Positions 1 to 12,105 of a stretch of 64,000 nucleotides of DNA are shown in pieces. Source of the DNA: Malus domestica (taxonomy: Eukaryota > Streptophyta > Magnoliopsida > Rosales > Rosaceae); NCBI RefSeq assembly GCF_042453785.1, contig NC_091675.1, positions 2,926,501 through 2,990,500 of the forward strand, given 5' to 3'. How positions within the stretch are numbered: position 1 is the first letter of the stretch; the number at the start of each line of letters is the position of its first letter. A model generated the notes under the pieces. It saw only the letters and a list, made by a program, of their open reading frames with translations, had not been told where the DNA came from and ran no database searches. The position numbers and the translations under genes were made by a program.

Positions 1-233
1 GAACACGAAACCGCAGAACAAATCAAGCAAACATAGAGTCTACCTTCGAACCCATTACAGAAACTGCATCTGGGTATCTTTGTTTCGTGAATCCGAACGC
101 TTGTTCTTCCGTTCGGGGCGGATTTGAGGGATTTCTGGAGGGATTTGTAGCCGTTGCAGCCATGTTTGAGCTTGTAAGCTGAGAGGTGGTTGCAGGGTTT
201 TGGGTTTGTGTATGAAAGCTTCCTCGTCGACAT
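1..233 (-). CDS. UBP22: Ubiquitin carboxyl-terminal hydrolase 22-like, N-terminal part
   Basis: Partial gene that runs off the left edge; 77 codons are visible from the ATG at 233-231 with no stop. The residues form a ZnF-UBP zinc finger: C14 and H16 (PCNHL), C56 and C59 (PRCSFC), then RLYVCLICSAVSC with C69, C72 and C77. This Cys/His spacing and the basic, tyrosine-rich linker match plant UBP22, the deubiquitinase of the SAGA H2B-deubiquitination module, where the finger holds the enzyme to its partners. The USP catalytic domain would lie beyond the window. This ATG was chosen because it opens the zinc-finger frame; a longer open frame on the same strand (294-55) is a shadow. Identity rests only on the zinc finger, so another ZnF-UBP protease remains possible. 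Confidence 0.82.
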   Translation of the reverse strand, partial: MSTRKLSYTNPKPCNHLSAYKLKHGCNGYKSLQKSLKSAPNGRTSVRIHETKIPRCSFCNGFEGRLYVCLICSAVSC

Positions 234-821
234 GTTTTGATGGAGATTTTGGGAAGGGGAAGGTTCGATTTGTTAGAAATCGCAGAAAGATCAAAACTTT
301 ACTAAAAAAAAAATGGTAAAATTAATAGATTAATAAACCCAATAGTAATAAGATTTGTGAAAGCAGATCCAATATTGCAGTTAAGAGATTGAGAAGAAAT
401 TTGGATCAGCTGAGAGAGAGAGGCAGTGACTTTTCTGCAATCTGTTTGGGGATGACTTGGAGGAAGAGGGAGGATGAAGAAGGTGCTTTTTGGGCATAAA
501 ATTATGATTTTGTCGACCGACTCATCATGCAGTATACTGTATAATATGAATTCTACTCAGAATATTGAAAAGAAAAAAGGAAAGGAAAATTATTTAGAAA
601 ATAAGAAATTTTAAAAGTTCAATTTGTATTAAATAAAATATAGGATTAAATTTAAGAATGCTCCTTAAACTTTGGATAGTGTTTCGCTTTGGGGAGATTT
701 TTTAGTTCACCAGGGCACAATGAAAAATACCTTTTCACTTCGCCCTCATACTTTTCAATTTGATTTCGAACTCTTAAAGTTATCAAGTCGTGCAAACATG
801 ACTCAACTGTTAATTTGTTAG
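234..821. other. UBP22 5' flank and AT-rich spacer
   Basis: Likely 5' UTR and promoter of the minus-strand UBP22 gene, with a purine-rich tract around 410-480, followed by AT-rich DNA. No gene, RNA or clear TATA element could be supported. Confidence 0.4.
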
Positions 822-965
822 ATTTTTTTTTTTAACAAATGACAAGAAGGAGTGGTGGATTTAACTTCACAATGAGCTCGCAATAATGTGGTTCAAATTC
901 TCTTTTAACAATAATCGAACTTAAAAACTCTCACTTATAAGTGAAGAAAAATATCACTAGACGGC
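822..965 (-). repeat. tRNA-derived SINE copy
   Basis: Read on the minus strand it starts with an A-box-like CGTCTAGTGATATT, continues with CACTTATAAGTGAGAG and a B-box-like AAGTTCGAT, and ends in TCATTTGTT plus an A-tail (the T-run at 822-833 on the plus strand). The same body is seen at 21461-21622 and, split by a MITE, at 21701-22055, so this is a dispersed family. No clear target-site duplication was seen. Confidence 0.7.
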
Positions 966-2593
966 TATTTAGGCACATAATTAGAAAAAGCATGTTCACA
1001 AAAAATACTTGGAAACCTTAACAAAAAGAATGGACACTTGCACATTCAAGGCAAACATGGATAATACTTGCATTCCTTTTTGGAATGTGCTTATTTTTTG
1101 TTCCGAATAAAGTATTTTGATCGAAAAAAATTTGTAATAAGAACCATTTAATTTCTTAATTTTTATTCGAAAAACACATTTACAATCTGAGATCTTAAAA
1201 TTATTATAATCACTAATCAATGAGCGTTTAGTCAATCAAATGTACAAATAATGAAGAGAGATCAGAACCGTTAAATACATGATCAAAGTGATCAGGACCT
1301 GTCCAACAGCTAGGCGACAATGCTTATGCCACCATTATGTATTGTAGGGTTTTGGGCCTTTTGGCCTTACTAGAACCGGAATTTCGTGTTGACCGAATAA
1401 AAAAATAAAGTGGGAATTTCATGATAATTTTGTAGTTATGGAAGTGGATTTTATCCTGGATTTAGTTTGATTAAACCTTTTCCTAAGTTTTCAGAAATCA
1501 AATTTCAATCGCTTAACTAATCAAAATTAAATATTGACAACTTATTATCACATAGATATTAACGACATACCGAAATCTTATCATCTCAAGCAACTAAGAT
1601 TTAGAAAATGATTATTTCAACCAATTCCTTTTCAGATTATATCTGTTAAGCTTAATTCCCTCCTCGAGTGATGTGTCATGTGCCGAGAGAAAGATAGGCA
1701 CAAGGAAATATACACCCGATTGCCCAAGATTTTGGCGCAATATGGGCATCTTGAGCACATTCCTCACAACACATTTTGAGTTACTGCAATCACAAGCATA
1801 AACTCTGTAAAACTACCCTCGAATGCACTAAGCACTGCAATCTGCATAGATGATCCATTTCCACACTAAGAACTTGTGTATTGGCAGATGTTGCTTAAGA
1901 TTTTCGTCCCGAAAACATAGAAGACCACGCACAATACAAAACTAGCCTTAATCAATCTCCATAAACAGCTAAAAGAGCTGGCAGAAGTCCAGTTTTGTTC
2001 CATCTAAAATTTATGTATCTGATAGAAACAAAACAAAAGGCAATGACAAGAAGTAACCAAGCATATAATACAAGTTTATACATTCAGTTTACACTTTTAC
2101 AAGGTCTAAGCCTATGAACAGAATTACCCTTCAACTGCTGCTGGTGAGGAACACCAAAAGAAAAGGACCTGCAGAGATTGACTGATATGGCAAGTTGAAG
2201 GACCAAAACCAGTAATTGCCAACATGTTGAAACTCTAATTGTCCACATTTTCGACGAGTTAGCTAAATAAGTCTTCTGCTGCTGAATTCCAGCAGCAGAC
2301 TTGGTAAAATTTAGAAACAAAACCATTACCCAAGAAATCGAAACCAGCAGACGTCAACCGAGATCACCAAACTACAATCTTGTTCATACACTATTTATAT
2401 TTCATGCCTATTTACAATAACACCATAAACAATAGTACAGCACTCATTACGAGAGAAACTTACCTGCACCCGAAGCACCACTGTGGTAGTATCTCAAGCC
2501 AATTTGTTATGTGTTTAACTTGCTCATATGGCAATGGCAACGCATGATTGACTTGGGACACCGCCTCAATGGAATCCGAGTGGAAGTCTGACC
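966..2593. other. Intergenic DNA without a recognised gene
   Basis: AT-rich sequence between UBP22 and the hAT element. Short open frames here (such as 996-1235 and 2084-2326 on the minus strand) show no family signature. Nothing further could be supported. Confidence 0.4.
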
Positions 2594-3760
2594 TAGGGAT
2601 GGGCAATGGTTATAGCGGGCGGGTAACCGCGGTTATTTACCAATAATCATTTATACTCATACCCGCATAACTGTTTACCCGTTAGGTAATTGCCTAAATG
2701 ATTATACCCATACCCATAACCATTTATAAATGATTAATCATACCCATAACCGTGTACCCATTTAACCGTAATCATATACCCGTTTACCCGTTTATCCATT
2801 TTTTAACCCATTTACCCTTTTTTGCACCTATTTACATTTTTTTTTTAACCGTAACCGTATACAACTCCAATAATTGAAATAATAAGGACGAACAATAGTT
2901 TTAATCAATCAAGGTAATATAATATATTTGCTAATAATTGATTTTTTACTAACAAAATACCTCTCATTACTTGAGCAAGCAAATTGGAAAGAAAATTCAT
3001 GTATTTTTGACATATTTTTCTTCCATACCCAAGCAATTATTCAATTATAACATTCATATGATTACAAAGTAAAGCTTCTGAAAACTCAAGGTAGTCATTA
3101 TCACAAAAAACATGAGAATTTACAATGAAATTACTAATCTCCATCAAAACTTTAAGAAAAGATTACATGAACCCTTGATATATCATTCGGAGTCAGAATG
3201 ACTTAGAACTATAATCTACATCCAATCATATCATAAAGTATGCAAATTTGGCAAGACAAGAACTCAGAAGTATAGTCTACATCCAAAATTTTCAGCAATC
3301 CTCAGTGCAACGTTAAGAGAAACAGAAATTTAAAATCTTCAGCTTTCCTGAAAGATTCCAAGGAATGTTACTAAGTCTGAATGCATTAGGATACATTCTG
3401 GGAAAATAAAACTTCCATCGAAGAGAAGCAAATGAAAGGCTTTCATAAAAATTCTCGTAGAATCGAGAATGAAGTTTTCATTCTGTACATGCCAACTTGA
3501 CATATTGTGGACCAATTTCCTAGTCCAGAAATACCGAGAGGTGAATACTAGCAAATGGTTCAAAGCATGAGAATTTTATATATCTATTAAAATAAACGGC
3601 TATCCGTTATAACCGCGGTTAATACCCATAACTATCCATTTAAATTTTACCGGTAAACGGTTATACCCATACCCATTTAATTATCTAAACAGTTGCCCAT
3701 AATCGCGAAATTTAAATGAACAGATAACCACGGTTACCCATGGGTATTTGCCCATCCCTA
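2594..3760. mobile_element. Non-autonomous hAT element
   Basis: An 1167-bp element that begins TAGGGATGGGCAA and ends TTGCCCATCCCTA, an inverted terminal repeat typical of plant hAT transposons. It is flanked by an imperfect 8-bp target duplication, GTCTGACC (2586-2593) and ATCCGACC (3761-3768), the length hAT elements make. Subterminal regions carry many copies of ACCCATA/ACCCGTTTA and AACCGCGGTTA motifs in both orientations, probably transposase-binding repeats. No transposase frame is seen, so it must have been mobilised in trans. It sits about 360 bp beyond the stop of the steroid-binding protein gene. Confidence 0.85.
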
Positions 3761-3768
3761 ATCCGACC

Positions 3769-4118
3769 TCCCTCACTACCAAATACCAATACAGGGAAAA
3801 CGCAGATAATCCATACAACACTAGGGATACAATTAGTTCAGCTGGATAAAACTGCACAAATCTGCCCAATACTCAACCTATAAGTCAAAATTCATCCAAG
3901 AACACAACTTATTATCGATGAATCCAAATTCACACAATCATAATATTTAATTATTTATTCATATCCATCCATGGCAACTAAACATAAACAACAGCATCCA
4001 AGATCACATACAACGATAAAAATCACACATACCCAGAAGCAGAACTTCCCAAAAGCACTTATTTTGCGTCGAACGACATACAATTAACCCTTAAATTTGA
4101 CCAAAGGCAGAGACTTTT
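3769..4118. other. 3' flank of the steroid-binding protein gene
   Basis: Probable 3' UTR and downstream DNA of the minus-strand gene ending at 4119. An open frame at 3681-3869 (-) straddles the hAT end and looks fortuitous. Confidence 0.4.
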
Positions 4119-4421
4119 TCAAGAAGCGACGCGGCCGACAACTGGGTACTTAGCTTCGAACTTCTTTTCCCAGTCGGTGAGGACGCCGATCTCCTTCTCC
4201 GTGAGGCCGTCCAGGGAGGCGGTGATGTCCTCGTCGTTCTTGCTCATCTTCGCCAGAGCTCTGCTGGCGTCCTTGCCGGCGAACATCTCGTACGGCCCTC
4301 CGGGACCGTAAAACGACTTGCCGTCCGTGACGTCGAAGACGCGGCCTTTGAGCGCCACGTATATGGGCTTCGATGGGTCGGTGCCGTTGTACTGGATCAG
4401 CTGCTGGGCAGTAAACTCCAT
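4119..4421 (-). CDS. Probable steroid-binding protein 3 (cytochrome b5-like)
   Basis: A single-exon gene for 100 residues, the full length of the plant steroid-binding protein 3 (MSBP3/MAPR) family. The protein is one cytochrome b5-like heme/steroid-binding domain: MEFTAQQLIQYNG at the N terminus, KPIYVALKGRVFDVT (residues 18-32), SFYGPGGPYEMFAGKDASRA (36-55), and a C-terminal WEKKFEAKYPVVG. The tyrosines of the FYGPGGPY stretch are those expected to contact heme in membrane-associated progesterone receptors. There is no N-terminal membrane segment, unlike MSBP1/2, so a soluble or peripheral protein is expected. Codons are GC-richer than the surroundings. Closely related to Arabidopsis At2g24940 by recollection. 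Confidence 0.93.
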   Translation of the reverse strand: MEFTAQQLIQYNGTDPSKPIYVALKGRVFDVTDGKSFYGPGGPYEMFAGKDASRALAKMSKNDEDITASLDGLTEKEIGVLTDWEKKFEAKYPVVGRVAS

Positions 4422-5010
4422 CGCTGTATTGGATTACTGTTGGCGAGGGCGACGATTATAAATATGGAAAATTTGGAGGTTGTTGGGTATCGGAGTAGAT
4501 GAATGCTCGATTTGTCGATCGCCTGTTCTTTTAAGTTATTCGCCAACCAAAATTAAAATAATTTATTTCCAGATTTTTTTTACTAGGGAAAAAGGAAAGG
4601 TGGATATTGAAAGTTAGAACATTTTATTTGTTTTTCTGATTATATTTTTCCTTTTTTTATTTATAAGGCAATGATTTTGGATTCAACCTACTTCATCCAA
4701 CAGGCTATTTATGGATAAATATTGAATTTTAGCAATCAAAAGCGTCCACTTTTCAAGTTATACTTTATGGATGACGGCGACGCTTGCAAAATATATCAAA
4801 GTTGAAAAAATTGACAAATGTTGCGTTTTAAAAAACATTTCATCATGACAATTAAATAAGTCAATTAATTCAGATTGAATCAATTATTTATAAAAATAAT
4901 TTATGAATGGAGACTAAAAAAACAAATAGTTTAGATCGTTGAAGTTCGAGGTGGGATGAACTCTACAATTGGTTCTCATTTTGATGGAAAAATAAGAGGC
5001 CTTTGGACAA
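4422..5010. other. 5' flank of the steroid-binding protein gene and spacer
   Basis: Contains a possible TATA element (TATTTATAA on the minus strand, about 4456-4464), although only about 35 bp from the ATG. The rest is AT-rich without a gene. The first copy of the MITE target duplication (CCTTTGGACAA) lies at 5000-5010. Confidence 0.35.
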
Positions 5011-5188
5011 GTGGATCTCTTCCTTCTAATCCACCAAGTCCGAGGATCAAAGCCGTTGAAATTTGATCCATAGGCTACAAATAAGGATCCACTTTAAAAC
5101 TTATTATAATAATTTAACAGTTGAATCAAATTTCAACCGTCCACATCTCTGATGGATTAAAAGGAAAAGATCCGAAGAGGATTCCTTT
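5011..5188. mobile_element. Mutator-like MITE, copy 1
   Basis: A 178-bp element with inverted ends of about 55 bp (GGATCTCTTCCTTCTAATCC on the left; its mirror GGATTAAAAGGAAAAGATCC on the right, then CCGTTGAAATTTGAT on both arms). It is flanked by an identical 11-bp duplication CCTTTGGACAA at 5000-5010 and 5189-5199. A 9-11-bp duplication points to a Mutator-like origin. The same palindromic family occurs at 21734-21930 and 50968-51155. No coding capacity. Confidence 0.85.
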
Positions 5189-5382
5189 CCTTTGGACAAA
5201 GGCTCTGCCTTAGTCAATATCAAAATGATACTGATGGATAGACAATCAAGTTTGAATTTCACTCTTTTTCTGTAAATTAAAATTTATAAATTAAGTAATA
5301 ATTATCACTGATTTACCAATAAATGCATAATTTAATTCGGATTACCTCGTGAACTGCTAGCCCAAATGGAAGTGTTAAAATT

Positions 5383-5540
5383 AGGAAACTTTAATAAAAA
5401 ATTTCCGGTATTATTTACTTTAACGAAAAACTACATTTTTATATTAAAGAATCAATCATAATACTATTCACTTTATCCTTTATTTTGTCCTTATCCTTAA
5501 AACTCAAAGTTTTCAAGTCATTTTCATCAGTTTCCTTTAA
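5383..5540 (+). repeat. About 160-bp dispersed repeat, copy 1
   Basis: Sequence from AGGAAACTTTAATAAAAA to TTTTCATCAGTTTCC. Similar copies in the same orientation lie at 19793-19950 and 55610-55762, sharing TACTATTCACTTTA and CCTTTTATTTTGTCCTTATC. The ends are weakly inverted (GGAAACTTTAA / TTAGTTTTCC), so it may be a MITE; no clear duplication at its flanks. Confidence 0.6.
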
Positions 5541-5807
5541 AATTATAAATGGTATGATAATTCATATGGAAGCGTTAAAATTATAGATGGTATGATAATT
5601 CTTTGAGTCGCTTAAAAAAGAACTACAAACTGAGTTTTCTATTGCCAACAAAACTAAGTAAAATCATTCAGAAGTCGGAAAAATCACATTATCCAGGCTT
5701 AGCCATGCGCCATCGGCCAGTAAAGAGCAACAAATTCTCATCCTGCTTCTGCAAGTTGCCGTTCACCTTTTCTCGAGATTGACAGCCATCCCAACCGAAC
5801 ATTTTTG

Positions 5808-8011
5808 TCAATACAGAGGAATGCCACCGCCTGAATACTCAACCTCCTGAAATTCGGGGAAACGGAAAATGTTCAAAAGTGCCCTAAGATTACAGCTAGA
5901 AAACAGCAAGCGGAAGTTCTGCCGCCAAGAAAGATAACCATGACGCCGATGGAATTAGGGCCAAAATGGAGTGCAAGAGTAAATTACACGTTAAAAAGAA
6001 AATGACAATTACCAAAAGGACATGTATGATTTGTGCAATAAACAAGTTTTTGCACAGTTTTATATGAGGAGTTTGTAGCTATCAACAAGCTCCAGACTAC
6101 CAAGTGCACACAAGTGTTTGATATGATATGTTTGGGTGTATTTGGGCCACGGGTGTGCATGTAGAGAGAAAAACAAACATAATCCTCCCACCAGGGGACT
6201 GAATTTCCTCGTAAACTTTCATTGAAACATTTCCAACACAGTTCTTTGTTACTCATACAGCTTACAAAACTTGCAAGATCTACCTCATCTACTTCCTTGA
6301 TATATCTCAAATTATCCTCTCTAACTACCTCCACCTAGCTGCTATGTTGCTAACCGACTCAAAAGCTCACACAGCTGCCTGGTTCTTTATTTATCATATG
6401 CTGGAGAATTGCTTTAGAAACTTTTGGTGACGAACTTAATCTTATGGACAGCCTATAATATTTTCCCTTCCTACAAGAAGAGGAAGCAAGGGAAAGTTCT
6501 CCGCTACAAGAAACTTTCTTTTGCAAGGAACCATTTACTAAATCAACTTCAGTATCAAAGAAAGTTTTGGATGAAGCAGCATAAGTCAATCAATGGTTCC
6601 ATGATTTCGACTGCTTAGGGAAAATGTAGTGGTGCTGAAATTTCTACAACAAATGGGATGGTTCAAAATAAAATGAGAAAATACCACATGTCAGATGTAA
6701 TTCAATCGCTAAGGAGGAAGAGTTTTACCTGAGCAGGGGGTAAGGATGAAACCCAATCCGATGCATGTGTAGGAAGCAACCCCAAGGTGTTAAGCTGCCA
6801 AGGAAAATAAAAAAAATTAATAAACTGGATTTCGTCAAGATAATCATAGTGGGGTGAAGAATTTAAAGGATAACAAATATAGTTCACCTTCCAGACACCC
6901 AATGCTAAACCCCCTAAATTAAGGGCAATGAAGAGCAACTTTGGGGCAATAAGATCTACTTTGCCGTCCTTATAGGGCTCAAAAACTGCATAACCACATT
7001 AAAATAAGCATGAACCAAAACAAGGAAATAGATATAAAGGTCGTTTTTTAAAATTTGGTTTGTAAATATTGAGCGAGACAAAAAAATGGAACAATACATT
7101 AACACCCAAAGTCCATGACTGATGGTTATCGGAAACCATTCATATGATGAGACAGCAATATAGACAAGCAAGAACAATACAGGATTTCAAGTTCTATATT
7201 GCTTTCAATCGTGCTCTTCCCCTACAACTGAAAATTCCACACATACAGACCGACTAACAGAATAAGAATCATTTTACCCTTCCCTACACCCTGTAAGGCG
7301 CTTATGGGTTGCCAAAGAGCGGAAAATGTGATTCCAATGCTAAACAAATGCACTGTATTCCCAGCCATCCACATCATGAAACCCATCATCATCAAATTCT
7401 TGAATGGGGCCTGTGCAACTTCCCAAGCTTTCTGCAGAAACACAAAGAAACCATAAGATCGCATAAATTCAAACCATCGAATATCACTGCATTCTCGTGA
7501 ATATTAACAGGGATCAAGAAAATTCAGCAGAAAAACAGGTACAATTGTAATCCATCAGCAATTTAAATCATGCCCAATTTGCGATCAAGTGATTATTATA
7601 AAGTTAAAGGTAAAGGTACAATGTTTCACCCATAAAATTGTCTGAAATCCCAAGTCTAAAAAACCCTAAATCCAATTTGCTAAAATAAATTCGAATTTAG
7701 GGAGGGGAATCAGTACCTGAGCTTTCCAAGTAGATTCGGCATCCTTCTTCTGGCGACTCACAGTCGAATCATCCTACACAAAAATAAAAACCCCAAATCC
7801 AATCAATTGGGAATAAATCCAATCCAAATACAAATCCAAATCGAACGACGAGGCAAGAGAGAGAGAGAGAGAGAGAGGGAACCTGTTCGAGGGAGGCGCG
7901 AGAGAAGCCAGGGGGGTCGGCGAAGTCGCGGGAAGAAGGGGAGGTTGAGTTGTCAGTCAAGTCAACGGCCCATCTCCGACCTGCTCCCATCACTCCCTTT
8001 CCCTTATCCAT
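5808..8011 (-). CDS. EMC4: ER membrane protein complex subunit 4
   Basis: Six exons: 8011-7883, 7773-7717, 7431-7278, 6985-6888, 6794-6729, 5846-5808 (joins GT-AG), giving 180 residues, the usual plant EMC4 length. EMC4 is part of the ER membrane insertase that places tail-anchored and polytopic proteins. Visible hallmarks: MDKGKGVMGAGRRWAVD at the N terminus, PPGFSRA, the conserved WEVAQAPFKNLMMMGFMMWM leading into the first hydrophobic segment (residues about 65-110), FIALNLGGLALGVWK (second hydrophobic segment), then LLPTHASDWVSSLPPA and the end EVEYSGGGIPLY. The last intron (5847-6728) is the longest. A CT tract (GA on the plus strand, 7858-7879) begins just inside intron 1. By recollection it neighbours UBP22 in Arabidopsis too. 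Confidence 0.93.
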
Positions 8012-8733
8012 CGTCGCCGTCCTCTTCTTCTTCTCCGACGCAGTTACAGCAGTAGAGTCGCAGCGCCACTCTTCGATTTGATCCGACTATATAATATTTC
8101 AATACGCGCTCAACTCTCAATGCCTCGGGTCGGCACTCTCCAATCTCCGCTGCTTCTTTTTGTTTTTTACTTGTTTTTTTTTTTTTTTTTTGGGGAAATC
8201 CGATTAAAAGTAAAGTTGGTGGCGGATTCAATCTTCGATCGATTTTTATTTTGTTAATTAAAATATAAACTTTGATTTTATTTATTTATGCTAGCCCTTT
8301 TAATAGGTCGAAATTTTGTCATACTGTGTAAGTGAAGATTTTACGTTCAAGTCTTATGAATTGCGTGTTCAATATTAATTATTAAATTATTATTAGACTC
8401 AAAGTGTAATTCTGTACAAATTTTCATTTTCTGATTTGTTAAATCAAACAGAATAAAGGCCGACAATTTAAATCATTTTTACAAAAACATTTTTAATTAA
8501 GTTCAACACAAAAACTTCTTGCTCATAAATAAGTATTTTGTTGAAGCACTTGTCAAGTGGAACTAGAAGTGCTTTTCCACAAAATAAAAGTGCATTCTCA
8601 CATAAACAATCTCAAACAAACTCTATAAAATGCTAAAACGTAATTTTATAACATTTCAACAAGAAATGAATTACCAAAACTTTGTCAAACTCTGCTGAAA
8701 TTTGTTTATGAAGCTTCTGTGATGACTAGGGGA

Positions 8734-8781
<48 letters not shown>

Positions 8782-8897
8782 CATACAAGTTTGTATGTTT
8801 TATACAATGTCTGATCTTTCCCGTATATCTTTACAAACGTGATAGACGTATTCATTAAACATACAAACTACAACTTGATTGAGATTGTTATGCATCA
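8012..8897. other. EMC4 promoter region and transporter 3' flank
   Basis: Spacer between two minus-strand genes. A long T-run lies at about 8175-8190 and a (GA)n microsatellite at 8736-8779. The part at 8440-8710 resembles other AT-rich AAGTGCTTTT-type dispersed DNA in this window. No gene seen. Confidence 0.4.
8736..8779. repeat. (GA)n microsatellite
   Basis: About 22 GA units, nearly uninterrupted, some 120 bp past the transporter stop codon. Confidence 0.95.
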
Positions 8898-11651
8898 CTA
8901 CTGCAACTCTTGCTTGCTCGAGAACCTGTCCGAAACGTTTGCCATCACAAATCCTGCAAAAACCTGAGTTCAAAGAAACGCAGTTAGCGTAATACTTACT
9001 GTCACAAAAACTGACTACACAGTTAGGAGCTCCGTCTCAACGCTACTTGATATGCTTCCCCAACCCACGTGAGGTTAGATGTTAGAAACTTGAATGTGTA
9101 CATGATACAGTAGCGTGGCGTACCTGAACGCAACCAAAGATGTAGAGTGCAGAAAAATGGCGGCCGTGAATCACCATGTCGGCTACCATTGCAAGTGGAA
9201 TTGTCAAGGACATGCCCAGCGTTGCAACTAATGGAGATGTCCAAACCACGGAAAGAGCCCTGTCGAAGTTTCATTTCATGTTAAAAGCATGGGCATCAGC
9301 ATCTTGTAGCTTCATAGATAGACGAAAAAACAGAAGCAGGAAGTATAGAGAATTCGAGTGTAGATTTGGCCACCACACAACATACTCGAACCAATGTGTG
9401 TGCAGTTTTACATACCAAAAATAATCCGAAAGAACACTCCCAACAAAGCCATTTATCAGCACAGCTTCGGCAATACATTTTGAATGTGGAAACTCAAATG
9501 AAGGTTCAATCCCGATGGCATTGAGCGGCCACACTGCATGAGAAAACATTGCTGTGAGCCTGTGAGCGATGCAACTCAAAGAGAACCAAATGATATACCC
9601 GAGGGCAAGTGCTGTCTTTTCATTGTGAGACCTCTCCATTTCAAACCACGAAGAGACTTCAATATGTATTCACTTTTCTTTCCGAACTTTGAACAAAAAG
9701 CATTGTGTGCAATCAGGTCGGTCGTATTCTAGTGTGAAAATCATAACCAATGGTTGAGATATAGTCCGACTAATATTCTCCTTCTGGCAACCAATGATCT
9801 AGCTATCAAGTTTTGCCTAAAATCCATGACTGTATGTGGACATAAATAGATAATGGAATAATTACTCTACTCACCGAGCCACCACAGACCAAACACAGTG
9901 AAGAGACCAATGTATCCGAAAAGCTTCTGCACATCAGCCTTATCTCCTTTCTCCTCTGATCCAGCAAATTTCTTGAGTAACACTGCAGGTATTAGACCAG
10001 TAACTCAATAATCATAAATCCAAAAATAATTTAACTGTGTCTCAGATATATATTTGTGAAAGAGTTCAAGTACCACCGGATTCCTGAAATGTAATGTCTC
10101 ACCTGTAAACAATCCATATGACGCAGCTGAGAGAAGACCAAAAATATCTCCCATTATAGAGTGCTTTCTAATCCTTTACGCAACAAAGAACAAGATACAG
10201 TGAAACGATGGTAAAATATGAATAAAAAGTAATTCCTACTGGCTAGAAACTTACTCAGATATGCTCAGCAGTTCATCAGGTGCCCAAGTTTTTCCAACAG
10301 TGGTCATGGCAACACCAGCCATGGTGACACAAACAGCAACCATCTTTGCAATAGTTATGGAATCCTGATGCAGAAGAGCTCCAAAGAAAAGTGTAAAGAG
10401 CCCCGATGTAGAAGTTAGGACAGTTGTACTTGCAACACTGGTATTTGCCAGTGCAGAGTTCGACAGATACTGCATTAGAACAAAGATATACCAATATGTC
10501 ACTTGGAACTTTTTTAAAGCATAAAACGAATCCATGCATATCAAAAGAACCAAGAGCACCAAGCGGATTTCATTTCTTTTAACGCAACGTAACTTAAAAT
10601 GTGAATAGAATTCCAAAAGGTTGATATGAGTAACAGGGGTGCCAAAATGACTCATGGTACCTCTGTGATAAACCACAACGGAGTAAGAATCAAGCCAAAT
10701 TTTGCAATTTCGCATGGACTAAGTTGACGACTGTGTTCAAGCATGCGAGGTTCATCTTCTTCACTCTTATCCATTAGAGGTCGCCCTTCTTCCGTGTTAC
10801 TAAGATCTTTGTCAGTTATTAAGCAGCTTCTAACATCTGTTTCTGGAACGTGGGGCATTTCATTTATTCTAAGAGGAATATCAAGCCCGACTGAGGTGCA
10901 CAGAGCACTGACATTGCAAAAGTTCTTAACTAAATTTCGGTCCAATAAGTTGCAGAGCCAATCTTTCAAAGCTGATATGGGCAGATAAACCACCATTAGA
11001 GACACACCGAGATAAGTGAGCGAAAATGGCTGTTTGTACTTGCTGAAAATTCTCTGCATTAAAAAACAGTACAAGTTTAACATCAAAGATAAGCTCAAAT
11101 CACAGCGATAGAAAACACATCCTTCCAAATATCTAGTTTAATGAGAGAATACCATGATAATGTAACTAAGCCTCCATTTGTTTCGACGAAAATAAGAGAG
11201 AAACTAAAACAGAATCTTCTCTAACCAAAACAAATCCTCAAAGAAACATCACCCCAATAAAAAAGGGAAAGAACACGAGGATGCCGTTGTAGCGGTATCT
11301 CAATTCAATCACACACTGCCACTTGGGAGAGTCATAGCGCACGTCCGTGATTGGCTCAACATACCTACCGTCCATCTCATTTGTCCGCAAAGAAATACAG
11401 AACGGAATAGTGAGGACTAATAAGGCGACATTCTAAACTAATCTAGCCAACGGAGCGGAGATTCAAACTCGGTTGCAAGACAGCAGGCACACTGCCTTAA
11501 CCAAAGAATCAAACTTTAAAAAAAAAACAAAGAAAGAATCAACTTGGAAAAAGAATGGATGAACACAAACCTGAGTAACCTCTGCAGAAGCGACCCAGAT
11601 GAACACAACCGTGCCAATCAACCCCAAACCGGCGTTGTACTTCCAACCCAT
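8898..11651 (-). CDS. SLC35F-like EamA/drug-metabolite transporter
   Basis: Eight exons: 11651-11571, 11053-10661, 10469-10255, 10173-10103, 9982-9875, 9533-9416, 9259-9124, 8963-8898; all joins are GT-AG and keep frame, giving 395 residues. The protein belongs to the drug/metabolite transporter superfamily, nearest to plant homologues of SLC35F5 and yeast YML018C/THI74. It shows about ten hydrophobic segments, a long polar loop after the second or third (residues about 60-140, acidic, with KSEEDEP), the run [20 protein letters not shown], and the late pair [20 protein letters not shown] and [13 protein letters not shown]. Substrate cannot be read from sequence. The start [14 protein letters not shown] opens the first membrane segment as in relatives; an upstream in-frame ATG at 11882 would add 77 unconserved residues. 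Confidence 0.9.
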
Positions 11652-12105
11652 GATCAAAAACACCACCCCAAAGATTTTGCAAAGTCGACCCAAATTAGGA
11701 ACCGGGTTAATCTCAAAATCGGCTAAAACATCAACATCTTCTGAAATGCTCCACACGCAGCAGGACAATCCGATTTTGTGAAACTTGCTCGAGGGTTTTG
11801 GATTTTTCGTTTCGTTTTGGTACCAAATTTTGGTTCTTTGGGTAAAACCGTGACCACGGAAGTTTGAAATCGTAGAAATCAAGAAAGATTATTAACTTTC
11901 ATTTTTGTGGCGTCAAAGAAAGTGGATTTGCATTCAAGTTTCCATTTTTCTTGCTGAGTGTGTCAGCAGTCAGTTCATGAGAGTGACAGGTGGTGCCGTT
12001 TCAACTAAACTTCCTTCAAGGTGGCACTCTATTAATGCATTCACTGCAATGCTTATTTTATTTAAGAGTTAAGACAAATGTTTGTCCAAAACGTATGGTA
12101 ACAAT
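11652..12105. other. Transporter 5' flank
   Basis: Promoter and 5' UTR region of the transporter; the open frame continues upstream to 11882 without clear conservation. No other feature seen. Confidence 0.35.

Noticed and set aside
3681-3869. 62-residue hydrophobic open frame on the minus strand
   Set aside because: It crosses the end of the hAT element and its target duplication, so it is not an ancient gene.
4456-4464. TATTTATAA upstream of the steroid-binding protein gene as a TATA box
   Set aside because: Only about 35 bp from the ATG, which leaves almost no 5' UTR; kept as a remark and not as a feature.
6359-6618. Open frames on both strands within EMC4 intron 5
   Set aside because: Intronic, no family similarity, and they overlap each other on opposite strands.
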